Assembly (NCBI GenBank): GCA_002314725.1
Contig: DCGV01000024.1
Location: 237-21,424, forward strand
Source of the DNA: Bacteroidales bacterium UBA1769
GTDB taxonomy: Bacteria > Bacteroidota > Bacteroidia > Bacteroidales > UBA932
Direction: 5' to 3'
Length of the DNA: 21,188 bases
The stretch's first letter is position 1. Every line of letters starts with the position of its first letter. The notes below the pieces were generated by a model. It saw nothing but the letters and a program-made list of their open reading frames with translations, did no database searches and had not been told where the DNA came from. Positions 7,420-15,303 of the stretch are shown piece by piece. The position numbers and the translations under genes were made by a program.

Positions 7420-8055
7420 ATGGAATCATCAGAAAAAATCGTAGCTAATTACCTATTGGATATCCAAGCTGTCCTATTACGTCCCAACGAGCCATTCACT
7501 TGGGCATCGGGTTGGAAATCACCAATTTATTGTGACAATAGAAAACTTTTATCTTATCCGGAGAAACGCCATGGCATATGTCAATTCATGGTTGACATAA
7601 TCAATAACAATTTTAAAAATGTTGAATATATCGCAGGTGTAGCTACTGGTGCTATAGCTTACGGAGCTATCGTAGCAGAAATGCTCGACAAACCATTTGT
7701 ATATATCCGTCCAAAGGCTAAAGATCATGGCACAGGTGCAAGAATTGAAGGCAACCTTCCAAAAGGGTCAAGAGTTATCATAATTGAGGATCTTATCTCC
7801 ACTGGTATGAGCTCGCTGTCTGCAGCCAATTGCGTAGCAATGGAAGGCGGTATCGTAGAGGGAATGGTAGCCATCTTCTCATATGGTTTCCCTCGCAGCA
7901 TTAAAGATTTTGAAAACTCTCACGTCGAGCTTCATACACTGACTAATTACGACACCCTGATTGAGGAGGCTGTAGCAAAAAAATATATCAAACCCGAAGA
8001 TTTGGACATCCTTCGCGATTGGAGATTTAAACCTGACACTTGGGGGCAGAAATAA
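7420..8055 (+). CDS. pyrE: Orotate phosphoribosyltransferase
   Basis: This 211-aa protein transfers ribose-5-phosphate from PRPP to orotate, giving OMP in pyrimidine synthesis. Diagnostic stretches are FTWASGWKSPIYCDNRKLLS (about residues 25-44), AGVATGAIAYGA, RPKAKDHGTGARIEG (the flexible catalytic loop) and the PRPP-binding motif VIIIEDLISTGMSS (about 119-132). The length is normal. The gene leads a plus-strand operon: its stop codon overlaps the next gene's start in TAATG, and an RNA methyltransferase gene follows. The start codon has no SD, as is usual in this phylum. Confidence 0.96.
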   Translation: MESSEKIVANYLLDIQAVLLRPNEPFTWASGWKSPIYCDNRKLLSYPEKRHGICQFMVDIINNNFKNVEYIAGVATGAIAYGAIVAEMLDKPFVYIRPKAKDHGTGARIEGNLPKGSRVIIIEDLISTGMSSLSAANCVAMEGGIVEGMVAIFSYGFPRSIKDFENSHVELHTLTNYDTLIEEAVAKKYIKPEDLDILRDWRFKPDTWGQK

Positions 8056-8516
8056 TGGCAGAAGAGGTAATTGGAAAGAGCATCATTCTGAACCAGCCCT
8101 CCTACGCCATATACAATATCTTTTCCGATTTTAAACGGATAGAGAGTACATTGCCGCAGGATAAAAGGGATAAGGTTCATTTTGAGGAGGATTCTGTTCT
8201 TGTCAAAGTACAAGGATTCGAAATCGGAGCAAAAATCCATAATAAAGTACCATTTTCCTTAATAGAATTGGAACAATATGGACAAGCCCCATTCCCGTTT
8301 TTGATCTCTTTCCACATGGAGCCCCTTAGTGATACTCAAACATGCTTTCATATTGAATTAAGAGCCGAGCTCAACCCAATGATGAAGATGTTTATTGGGA
8401 AGAGGCTTCCAGAACTTGTTGACAAACTGACAGATGGTATTGCTCAAGCTGCTATTGGCAATATTCCTGATGACGTAAAGCAATATATGAATGGACAAGG
8501 AATCAATTTTTCCTAA
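8055..8516 (+). CDS. SRPBCC-fold (START-like) protein of unknown ligand
   Basis: This 153-aa protein begins MAEEVIGKSIILNQPSYAIY. The spaced pattern of an N-terminal strand, short helices with IFSDFKRIESTLP, a run of alternating strands, and a long C-terminal amphipathic helix (about residues 115-135, KRLPELVDKLTDGIAQA) fits the SRPBCC/polyketide-cyclase-like ligand-binding fold. No catalytic residues can be named, and the ligand is unknown. The ATG at 8055 shares one base with the pyrE stop; an upstream TTG at 8040 is possible but unlikely. Its last 26 bp overlap the next gene, so the three genes are probably translated in a coupled way. Confidence 0.72.
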   Translation: MAEEVIGKSIILNQPSYAIYNIFSDFKRIESTLPQDKRDKVHFEEDSVLVKVQGFEIGAKIHNKVPFSLIELEQYGQAPFPFLISFHMEPLSDTQTCFHIELRAELNPMMKMFIGKRLPELVDKLTDGIAQAAIGNIPDDVKQYMNGQGINFS

Positions 8517-9807
8517 AGAGTTCATTGAATCTCTCCGAAGTCATTATGGGGAAGATCGAGCAAGTATCATTCTGAAAGGACTTCAACAGAAGCCTAAAAT
8601 TTCAGTTCGCCTCAACCCCTCAAAAATCACAATATCAGAGTTAAGAGAGCATTTCGCAGAGAATGCAGGTGACACAGTTGAGTGGTGCCCCGATGCAATA
8701 TACCTAAATGAACGACCGAATTTTACTCTCGACCCTTTATTTCATACCGGTTCTTATTATGTTCAGGAGGCATCATCCATGTATGTCGGCAAATTGTTTG
8801 ACGATATCCCTAAACAAGAACCGCTTAGAATCCTTGACCTTTGTGCAGCCCCTGGTGGTAAGACAACACATATCCTTTCAAAGATAAACGGGAACGATAT
8901 TCTTGTCGCAAATGAAGTAATAAAGAATCGAGCCACTATCCTGGCAGAGAATTGTGCCAAATGGGGAAATCCAAATGTTATCGTAACAAATAACGACCCT
9001 TCCGATTTCTCTACTATCCAGCAATACTTCGACATCATAATCGTTGATGCGCCATGCTCCGGTGAAGGGATGTTCAGAAAGGATGACGAAGCTGTGGAAC
9101 AGTGGTCTGAGAACAACGTAACTCTTTGTGCTTCAAGACAGAAACGAATCCTTGCAGACATTTGGGATTCATTGAGAAGTGGAGGATACATCATATACTC
9201 TACTTGTACCTTCAATCCTCACGAAAACGACAATAACGTAGATTGGATTTGTAAGGAACTTGGAGCAGATCTGATAGAGAAGAGACAATTCCTGCCTGGA
9301 ATAGATTTAGGAGAGGGGTTTTTCTGTTCTCTTTTGCGTAAAAATGGAGACAGCAAACCTTTTAATGTACCAAAATTAAAAAACAAAATCACTCTAGCCC
9401 CAATAAAATCCACTCCATTCATCAAAGAGGGATATTCGCTGATATCCAAAGGAGACTTGATAAAGGCTTATCCCATAGAGTTGATGCAAGATATGTTGTT
9501 CATCGAGGCATCACTACGATCAATCCACTCCGGCATCGCGATTGGAACATTAAAGGGTAAAGACCTCATACCCGAGGCAGATTTGGCGCTTTCGACAATA
9601 ATCAATCTGGGATCATTTACCATTGCAGAGTTAACCAAAGAGGACTCATTAAGATTCCTGGCTAAGGAAAATTTAATTTTCAAAGATTATCCGAATGGAT
9701 ATCTTCTACTTACTTATAAAGGTAGAGCGCTTGGGTTTGTCAAGAATCTTGGTACCAGGAGCAACAACCTTCATCCTGCTGCTCGCAGAATAAGGAAATT
9801 ATCTTAA
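8491..9807 (+). CDS. RsmF/NOL1-type RNA (cytosine-C5) methyltransferase
   Basis: This 438-aa SAM-dependent m5C RNA methyltransferase belongs to the RsmB/RsmF/NSUN superfamily. SAM motif I CAAPGGKTTHIL is at about residues 118-129. Motif IV DAPCSGEGMFRKD includes Cys189. Motif VI YSTCTFNPHEN includes Cys239, the usual nucleophile. An N-terminal domain (1-100) and a C-terminal PUA-like region (about 290-438, ending in HPAARRIRKLS) match the RsmF arrangement. The likely target is 16S rRNA, but the base cannot be fixed from sequence. The gene begins inside the SRPBCC gene (26-bp overlap) and ends in a 9-bp convergent overlap with the LolA-like gene. Confidence 0.88.
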   Translation: MDKESIFPKEFIESLRSHYGEDRASIILKGLQQKPKISVRLNPSKITISELREHFAENAGDTVEWCPDAIYLNERPNFTLDPLFHTGSYYVQEASSMYVGKLFDDIPKQEPLRILDLCAAPGGKTTHILSKINGNDILVANEVIKNRATILAENCAKWGNPNVIVTNNDPSDFSTIQQYFDIIIVDAPCSGEGMFRKDDEAVEQWSENNVTLCASRQKRILADIWDSLRSGGYIIYSTCTFNPHENDNNVDWICKELGADLIEKRQFLPGIDLGEGFFCSLLRKNGDSKPFNVPKLKNKITLAPIKSTPFIKEGYSLISKGDLIKAYPIELMQDMLFIEASLRSIHSGIAIGTLKGKDLIPEADLALSTIINLGSFTIAELTKEDSLRFLAKENLIFKDYPNGYLLLTYKGRALGFVKNLGTRSNNLHPAARRIRKLS

Positions 9808-10320
9808 GTCTGTGATAATCACATCATCACTTAACTGCGACTCTTCCAGGACGAAGAACGATGTCTGGTGGTTTTCCGATTTCTTTAAAGAAGAGATCTT
9901 CACTATGTAGTGATAACCATTTTTATCGCTATATATAACTCTGAAAGTTCCGTCACCATTGTCCTTTACATTTGAATCAGCTAACAGAAGCAGAGGATTA
10001 TCTACTGGACTGGAGGAGTGATAATCATTCTTTGAAACAACAACTTCCTCACTTGATTTATTGTAAATCCATCTGCTTTTACCATCGCAGATTATCTGTA
10101 ACTCTTTTGAATCCAATCTGTAGAGGCCATTCTGATAATAGAGAGTCCCACTCTGAGATGTAATCCCCTTGCCATCGGCATTATCCACTTGAAGATCATA
10201 CTTCATCTGTACAGGCCCCAACGAATTGATCTTTTTCATCAATACATTATCCTGAGCCTCAACACTATAAGTAACAATCAACGTAAGGATGAGAACTATA
10301 TGATTACATAATCGTCGCAT
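9799..10320 (-). CDS. LolA-like outer-membrane lipoprotein carrier protein
   Basis: This 173-aa secreted protein has a signal peptide (about residues 1-22, LTLIVTYSVEA before QDN). The following strand pattern, SGTLYYQNGLYRLDSKELQI, CDGKSRWIYN and a run of hydrophobic strands, fits the half-barrel of LolA family periplasmic carriers. These shuttle lipoproteins to the outer membrane. It is somewhat short, and Bacteroidota LolA-like proteins are divergent, so the exact cargo is uncertain. It sits just after ftsK, as in proteobacterial ftsK-lolA clusters. Its start overlaps the ftsK end by 17 bp, and its stop overlaps the convergent methyltransferase gene by 9 bp. Confidence 0.8.
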   Translation of the reverse strand: MRRLCNHIVLILTLIVTYSVEAQDNVLMKKINSLGPVQMKYDLQVDNADGKGITSQSGTLYYQNGLYRLDSKELQIICDGKSRWIYNKSSEEVVVSKNDYHSSSPVDNPLLLLADSNVKDNGDGTFRVIYSDKNGYHYIVKISSLKKSENHQTSFFVLEESQLSDDVIITDLR

Positions 10321-12694
10321 GATTCAACGAGTCAAACAATCTGTCTAAAGTATCAAAATCATTGATAAGCACATCTCGTGCCTTACTTCCATTTTGCGGG
10401 CCAACTACACCTGCAGCCTCAAGTTGATCCATCAATCTTCCAGCACGGGCATACCCTACATTGAATTTACGTTGAAGAAGTGATGTTGAACCGATTTGGT
10501 ATTGTACTATCAATTTAGCTGCCTCTTCGAAATAAGAATCACGCTTGGTCATATCTACTTCTGATCCGCTCTCTTCATTTGTACTCTCCTCAACGTATGG
10601 AAGAGGATATGGCTCAGCCAAACCACGCTGATCACTGATAAATTTCACTACGCGTTTAATCTCATCAGTATCAATCAATGCACACTGAACTCGTACAAGG
10701 TCATTTTGAAGTACCAACATATCTCCACGACCAATAAGACGATTGGCACCTGTTGCATCAAGGATTGTCTTCGAGTCAACCGATGAATTTACCTTGAATG
10801 AAATCCTTGTGTTGAAGTTGGACTTCATATTACCAGTAATAACAGTAGTTGTAGGTCGCTGTGTCGCAAAGATAAGATGAATGCCTATCGCACGGGCTTT
10901 CTGTGCCAAACGGCCTAATGGTTGCTCTATCTCACGTCCGGCAGTCATTATCAAATCTGCAAACTCATCTATAATCACAACAATATACGGCATGAACTTA
11001 TGCCCCTTCATCGGATTTAGTTTCCTTGCCAGGAATGCCTTGTTGTAATCACTGATATGACGCACGTTTGCCAATTTCATCAATGAATACCTATCATCCA
11101 TCTCTTGGCAAAGAGAGTTCATAGTCTTGATTACTTTCTTAGTATCTGTAATAATAGCATCCTCTTCATCAGGGAGTTTAGCAAGGAAATGCTTATCAAG
11201 ATTTGCATAGAGTGAGAACTCAACCTCCTTAGGATCAACTACCACCAACTTCATTTCAGTTGGATGTTTACTAAAAATCAATGAGTTGATTATCACATTC
11301 AGGCCCACTGACTTACCCGTACCGGTCGCACCGGCGACAAGAAGGTGAGGTAATTTCGCAAGATCGAGGAAGAATGGCTCATTTGTAACGGTGATACCCA
11401 ACGCCATAGGAAGTTCCATCTTAGCTGATTTGAATTGTTCAGATGAAAGCAACGCCTTCAATGGCACAACACTCATCTTCTCATTTGGAACCTCAATACC
11501 GATAGCATCAGCCAGAACAACAATACGGACACCCAATTTACCAAGAGCAAGGGCGATATCCTCCTCCCTACTACGCACCTGAGCCACTTTCATACCGTCA
11601 TCCAACTTTATCTTGTAAAGTGTAACAGTAGGTCCCATCTGTGCGGTGATACCGACAACTTTAATATTGTAGTTAGCTAAAGCCTTGACTATCTTATTCT
11701 TATTCTTTTCCAACTCTTCTCGAGACACCTCATACCAACGGTCAGAGTAATCATCCAACAAAGACAATGAAGGTGCCTGATATTTAGGAAGATCCAACCT
11801 CGGATCAAACAATCTCTGCTGTTCATCTTCGCTCATCTGGGCAAGAAAATCCTCCTCTTTTTCAGATGCCTCTATCTCAACCTCAAAACCCACATTAATA
11901 TCATCCTCAATTGGGTCCGGAGAAGAAGGCTCTTTCAAAATATCACTGTCAGGTATTTCATCCTCAGCATATTCCTGTTCAGGTATAATAGCATCGTCAC
12001 CATCTGTATCGAACTTGAAGGAGTCATCATATTTCGACTCCATTGGTTCCGGTTCATCGTCAATTGGTTGCTCCTCAACCTTACGATGTGACATATTGAA
12101 GATCAAATCATCAAACCATATTGCCACCCTTTTACTGCATAGCATAGCCCATAGCAAAACCGCAACAAAAAGGACACCTCCAGTTCCAATGCTTCCTATA
12201 TTCTGATGAAGGAAATCATTGATAAAGTGCCCGTAAGAGCCACCTGCGCCATTACCGAAAAGAGCGGTTTTGGATACCATTCCGAATATGAATGCACACA
12301 AGACAGAGAGTATCACTGAACCTGTAAACGAGAGTATCAATACTTTTAGAAGATTGACGCTCTTAATCCTGAAAAAGGCTATTGTGATTGCACCAAGGAA
12401 GATCGGCACGGCAAATGCACCCAAACCGAACAACTTGGCAAATAGAAGATGAGCCCATTTAAAACCCAGAACCCCAGCAATATTGGATACGTCAGTACCG
12501 ATAGCCGACGCTGCCTCATTGGTCAGGAGACTGACATCATGTCGCCATGTGAAAATATATGAAGCCAGTGCGGCGAAAGAGAAGAGAGTCAGTACAAGGA
12601 AGATGACACCAAAAATGACACGCAACGACCTTGTGTCAACATCGTTCATCAGATTTCTATTTTGTCTTCTCTTGTTTTTACCCTTTGCGGCCAT
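10304..12694 (-). CDS. ftsK: DNA translocase FtsK/SpoIIIE
   Basis: This 796-aa inner-membrane DNA pump coordinates chromosome segregation with septation. It has four N-terminal membrane helices (within about residues 25-190), a short acidic linker (about 200-290), the motor domain with Walker A GATGTGKS (about 453-460) and Walker B VVIIDEFADL (about 570-579), and a C-terminal winged-helix gamma domain (FEEAAKLIVQYQIGSTSLLQ to the end) that reads polarity sites and contacts XerD in known systems. The start is placed at MAAKGKNKRRQNRN (12694). The open frame extends 36 codons further, to 12802, but that lies deep inside the DUF4290 gene and adds a non-homologous, charged stretch. The overlap with DUF4290 is then 17 bp. 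Confidence 0.94.
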   Translation of the reverse strand: MAAKGKNKRRQNRNLMNDVDTRSLRVIFGVIFLVLTLFSFAALASYIFTWRHDVSLLTNEAASAIGTDVSNIAGVLGFKWAHLLFAKLFGLGAFAVPIFLGAITIAFFRIKSVNLLKVLILSFTGSVILSVLCAFIFGMVSKTALFGNGAGGSYGHFINDFLHQNIGSIGTGGVLFVAVLLWAMLCSKRVAIWFDDLIFNMSHRKVEEQPIDDEPEPMESKYDDSFKFDTDGDDAIIPEQEYAEDEIPDSDILKEPSSPDPIEDDINVGFEVEIEASEKEEDFLAQMSEDEQQRLFDPRLDLPKYQAPSLSLLDDYSDRWYEVSREELEKNKNKIVKALANYNIKVVGITAQMGPTVTLYKIKLDDGMKVAQVRSREEDIALALGKLGVRIVVLADAIGIEVPNEKMSVVPLKALLSSEQFKSAKMELPMALGITVTNEPFFLDLAKLPHLLVAGATGTGKSVGLNVIINSLIFSKHPTEMKLVVVDPKEVEFSLYANLDKHFLAKLPDEEDAIITDTKKVIKTMNSLCQEMDDRYSLMKLANVRHISDYNKAFLARKLNPMKGHKFMPYIVVIIDEFADLIMTAGREIEQPLGRLAQKARAIGIHLIFATQRPTTTVITGNMKSNFNTRISFKVNSSVDSKTILDATGANRLIGRGDMLVLQNDLVRVQCALIDTDEIKRVVKFISDQRGLAEPYPLPYVEESTNEESGSEVDMTKRDSYFEEAAKLIVQYQIGSTSLLQRKFNVGYARAGRLMDQLEAAGVVGPQNGSKARDVLINDFDTLDRLFDSLNHATIM

Positions 12695-13331
12695 TATTTC
12701 TACCTTTCTTTTTGTTTTTGTTAAAGTTCTGTCCCTTCTTATCACTTCCATTCTGGAAAGATATCCCCGGTCTGTTGAATTTTGCATCAGCCGAAATAGC
12801 ATTCAGATGAACATCTTGCGGAACGATAAGTTTACCTCCGGACAATTTTTCAATATCTGCGAAAATAGTCTCTTCTGCTACTGAATCCTTATTCCAAATC
12901 AGATATTGTTGACGCATATAGATAGCAAGTCTGCGAATCAAAGCCTTTTTATCGTCATCATCAGGTTGCTCCGCGATTAAATCTATCATATTTTCAATAT
13001 TACGGCCATAACAGGTCGCCTTAATTGGAGAGTGAGGCAACTGAATAGGATCAGGATTTTTCTCTATCTCATTTTTTTCAGGAATAGGGTATGGAGAATC
13101 GATATCGGCATCATACCCCATTATAGCAAAAACATGATCCCACAATTTATGCTTGTAATCATTCAATTCACTCTTTTGAGGAGCCAGAATACCCATTGTA
13201 TGAACGATGGCCCTAACCTGCTCACTTCTTTTCTCCCTATCCTCTATAGTCTTGACCTTCTCGATCATCTTCTGAATATGTCGTCCATATTCAGGCATTA
13301 TCAGCTTCTCTCTTTGTGTATTATAATCCAT
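12678..13331 (-). CDS. DUF4290 domain protein
   Basis: This 217-aa protein of the Bacteroidota-specific DUF4290 family begins MDYNTQREKLIMPEYGRHIQ and has the conserved YGRHIQKMI and YGRNIENMI repeats (about residues 15 and 108). The function is unknown. The body is mostly charged helices with no membrane segment or signal peptide. The C-terminus (about 190-217) is a Lys/Arg/Asn/Gly-rich basic tail that could bind nucleic acid (inference). It is the first gene of the DUF4290-ftsK-lolA operon. The ATG lies 17 nt after a TAnnTTTG box, giving a short leader. Confidence 0.85.
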   Translation of the reverse strand: MDYNTQREKLIMPEYGRHIQKMIEKVKTIEDREKRSEQVRAIVHTMGILAPQKSELNDYKHKLWDHVFAIMGYDADIDSPYPIPEKNEIEKNPDPIQLPHSPIKATCYGRNIENMIDLIAEQPDDDDKKALIRRLAIYMRQQYLIWNKDSVAEETIFADIEKLSGGKLIVPQDVHLNAISADAKFNRPGISFQNGSDKKGQNFNKNKKKGRNNGRKG

Positions 13332-13348
13332 AATAAAAAATTTACATA

Positions 13349-13356
13349 CAAATATA
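13349..13356 (-). promoter_or_regulatory. Putative -7 box of the DUF4290-ftsK-lolA operon
   Basis: On the minus strand TATATTTG is a full match to TAnnTTTG, 17 nt before the DUF4290 ATG. It is the mirror image of the rfbD box 13 bp away. No clear -33 TTTG is seen. Confidence 0.6.
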
Positions 13357-13369
13357 GGGTTTTTATAAG

Positions 13370-13377
13370 TATATTTG
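13370..13377 (+). promoter_or_regulatory. Putative -7 box of the rfbD-rfbC operon
   Basis: TATATTTG matches TAnnTTTG, 19 nt before the rfbD ATG. Together with 13349-13356 it forms a perfect 8-bp inverted repeat around a 13-bp centre. No clear -33 TTTG is seen. Confidence 0.6.
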
Positions 13378-13396
13378 TAGAATAATTGACAGAATA

Positions 13397-14272
13397 ATGG
13401 GCAAAATATTAGTTACTGGAGCCAATGGGCAGTTGGGCTCTGAGATTCAAGAGCTTACGCGTGGCGACAACTCTTTCGTTTTTAGTGACGTTGTCAGCAA
13501 TGGTTCCATTTTGGCACTTGATATCTGTGATGGGAACGAGGTAGAGGATTTCATTGCAAAGAACGATATAACCACCATCATCAATTGTGCTGCCTATACA
13601 AATGTGAATGGAGCTGAATCGAACATTGAGTTATGCGACAGAATAAATGTCACAGGTCCGATAAATCTGGCTCACAGTGCGAAAAGGCATAATGCCGCCC
13701 TTATCCAGATCTCTACAGATTATGTATTCAAAGGGGATAGGAAACGTGGCTCCTATAAAGAAGCTGATCATTGTGCCCCTCAATCCGTATATGGAAGAGG
13801 CAAACGCAGATGCGAAATAGCCATCCGTCGCATTGGATGCCGTGGTGTAATTATAAGAACCGCATGGTTATACTCCTCTTTTGGAAACAATTTTGTCAAG
13901 ACCATGCTTTCATTGGGTTCCTCAAAAAAAGAGATAGGCGTTGTTGCAGATCAATTTGGAAGCCCAACCTATGCCCGTGACCTGGCCAAAGCCATTTTAA
14001 AGATTATTCCTCAAATTGGGGATATGCGTGGCGAGATTTTCCACTTTACAAACGAAGGTCAATGCTCATGGTTCGATTTTTCAGCAGCCATTATGACTTA
14101 TGCCGGATTGAATTGCAAAGTCAACCCATTGACTACTGACCAATACCCCACCCCGGCAGCGCGACCAGCCTATTCAGTCCTTTCCAAATCTAAAATAAGA
14201 GATACTTTCGGAGTTGACACACCTTGGTGGTCATCTTCATTGAAAGAGTGTCTGGAATTATTGCAGAAATAG
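13397..14272 (+). CDS. rfbD: dTDP-4-dehydrorhamnose reductase
   Basis: This 291-aa short-chain dehydrogenase of the RmlD type performs the last step of dTDP-L-rhamnose synthesis, the NAD(P)H reduction of dTDP-4-keto-rhamnose. The nucleotide-binding motif GANGQLG is at residues 8-14, TDYVF at 107-111, and the catalytic YxxxK as Y132-GRG-K136. Conserved RTAWLYSSFGNNFVKTM and DQFGSPTYARDLA follow. The length is normal for the family. rfbC follows after 3 bp; rfbA and rfbB are not in this window. The product feeds surface polysaccharide synthesis. Confidence 0.95.
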   Translation: MGKILVTGANGQLGSEIQELTRGDNSFVFSDVVSNGSILALDICDGNEVEDFIAKNDITTIINCAAYTNVNGAESNIELCDRINVTGPINLAHSAKRHNAALIQISTDYVFKGDRKRGSYKEADHCAPQSVYGRGKRRCEIAIRRIGCRGVIIRTAWLYSSFGNNFVKTMLSLGSSKKEIGVVADQFGSPTYARDLAKAILKIIPQIGDMRGEIFHFTNEGQCSWFDFSAAIMTYAGLNCKVNPLTTDQYPTPAARPAYSVLSKSKIRDTFGVDTPWWSSSLKECLELLQK

Positions 14273-14275
14273 ATT

Positions 14276-14809
14276 ATGAATTACATCAAAACAGCCATTG
14301 ACGGCGTATATATCATTGAGCCAAAAGTATTCGGAGACCATCGTGGATATTTTTTCGAATCTTTCTCCCTATCTGATTTTCAAAAGAATGTCGGGCAAAT
14401 TGAATTTGTTCAAGATAATGAATCGATGTCTGCCCACAAGGGAGTGTTACGTGGACTTCATTTTCAGAAAGGAGAATATGCTCAAGCGAAATTGGTACGT
14501 GTCGTTAAGGGGAAAGTACTGGACGTAGCCGTTGACATCCGACCAGAATCACCGACATACGGAAAACATGTGTCCGTCGAGCTCAGTGAAGAGAATAAGA
14601 GAATGTTCTTCTTCCCGAGAGGCTTTGCGCATGGTTTCCTTGTACTTGAGGAGAATACTGTTTTCCAATACAAGTGCGACAACTATTACAATCCATCTTC
14701 TGAAGGCGGGTATTTATGGAACTCTCCAAAATTAGGAATCGATTGGGGTATTGCCCCTTCCGAAGTCATTCTATCTGAAAAAGACAGGATTTCACCCGAG
14801 TTTGTTTAG
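14276..14809 (+). CDS. rfbC: dTDP-4-dehydrorhamnose 3,5-epimerase
   Basis: This 177-aa cupin-fold enzyme of the RmlC family epimerises dTDP-4-keto-6-deoxyglucose at C3 and C5. The active-site region GVLRGLHFQ places the catalytic His at residue 62. Lys72 lies in YAQAKLVRVVKG, FFFPRGFAHGFLVLEENT is at about 111-128, and the likely acid Tyr132 in QYKCDNYYNP. The length is standard. It is co-transcribed with rfbD. Its last 18 bp overlap the end of the convergent C_GCAxxG_C_C gene. Confidence 0.96.
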   Translation: MNYIKTAIDGVYIIEPKVFGDHRGYFFESFSLSDFQKNVGQIEFVQDNESMSAHKGVLRGLHFQKGEYAQAKLVRVVKGKVLDVAVDIRPESPTYGKHVSVELSEENKRMFFFPRGFAHGFLVLEENTVFQYKCDNYYNPSSEGGYLWNSPKLGIDWGIAPSEVILSEKDRISPEFV

Positions 14810-15259
14810 ATAATCTGCATAAATGCGGACTGCTGACTCCACGTTATATAGACACGGACGGGTCTTATAATACTCTGCTGTCCTGGCATCAGGGATTGAT
14901 GAAACAGGGTGATCTTTTCTAAGATTAAGCAGTTCGGCACAAATAACTGAACCATGTTTCTCTTTAAATTGTCCAGCTAATGTTTGGACAAGATGATAAT
15001 TGTTGTTTTTGGCGATATCATCATGTGGTCTGGTCTGGCCATTCTCCATACCTGCAAGCATAGCCATTCCACATACGGCGCCACACATATTCCTCATTCG
15101 GCCAATACCGCCACCAAACGATGCCGACAATTTAAAAGATAGTTCCTGTGGGATTTGATATATATCTGAAAATGCACAAAAAACAGCTTGGGAGCAATTA
15201 TATCCATCAAGAAAAAGTTCACGGGCTTTCAGAACCCGTTCTTCAACGTTTACCTTCAT
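14792..15259 (-). CDS. C_GCAxxG_C_C family (putative redox/metal) protein
   Basis: With the start at 15259 this is a 155-aa protein beginning MKVNVEERVLKARELFLDGY. It carries the family's spaced cysteines: Cys22 in YNCSQ, Cys59 and Cys63 in MCGAVCGMAMLAG, Cys107 in VICAELL and Cys136 in RPCL, plus Cys28. The family is known from its motif and is suspected to bind metal or act in redox reactions; no reaction is assigned. The open frame extends to Met codons at 15289 and 15316, but the TAnnTTTG box at 15284-15277 lies downstream of both, so 15259 is the likely start. It is divergent from the SIMPL gene and convergent with rfbC. Confidence 0.85.
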   Translation of the reverse strand: MKVNVEERVLKARELFLDGYNCSQAVFCAFSDIYQIPQELSFKLSASFGGGIGRMRNMCGAVCGMAMLAGMENGQTRPHDDIAKNNNYHLVQTLAGQFKEKHGSVICAELLNLRKDHPVSSIPDARTAEYYKTRPCLYNVESAVRIYADYLNKLG

Positions 15260-15271
15260 ATTTTCAAATAT

Positions 15272-15303
15272 TTTGTCAAAAGTAATCATTATTTCTAACT
15301 TTG
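15272..15303 (+). promoter_or_regulatory. Promoter of the SIMPL-BACON-cstA operon
   Basis: TTTG at 15272-15275, a 20-bp spacer, then TAACTTTG at 15296-15303: a complete Bacteroidota promoter with both boxes. Transcription should begin around 15307-15310, after the ATG at 15305, so translation most likely starts at the Met at 15323. Confidence 0.7.
15277..15284 (-). promoter_or_regulatory. Putative -7 box of the C_GCAxxG_C_C gene
   Basis: On the minus strand TACTTTTG matches TAnnTTTG, 17 nt before the chosen ATG at 15259. It lies inside the spacer of the opposing SIMPL promoter. Confidence 0.5.

Noticed and set aside
8763..9215. 150-codon minus-strand ORF inside the RNA methyltransferase gene
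   Set aside because: It is antisense to conserved methyltransferase motifs I and IV; its sequence has no recognisable domain and no promoter.
12695..12802. N-terminal extension of FtsK by 36 residues
   Set aside because: It would sit deep in the DUF4290 gene and does not resemble FtsK N-termini; MAAKGKNKRRQ is the natural start.
12483..12884. 133-codon plus-strand ORF opposite the ftsK/DUF4290 junction
   Set aside because: The hydrophobic content mirrors the FtsK membrane helices on the other strand; there is no promoter and no family match.
13397..14809. Complete dTDP-rhamnose cluster
   Set aside because: Only rfbD and rfbC are present; rfbA and rfbB are not in the window, and the neighbours are unrelated.
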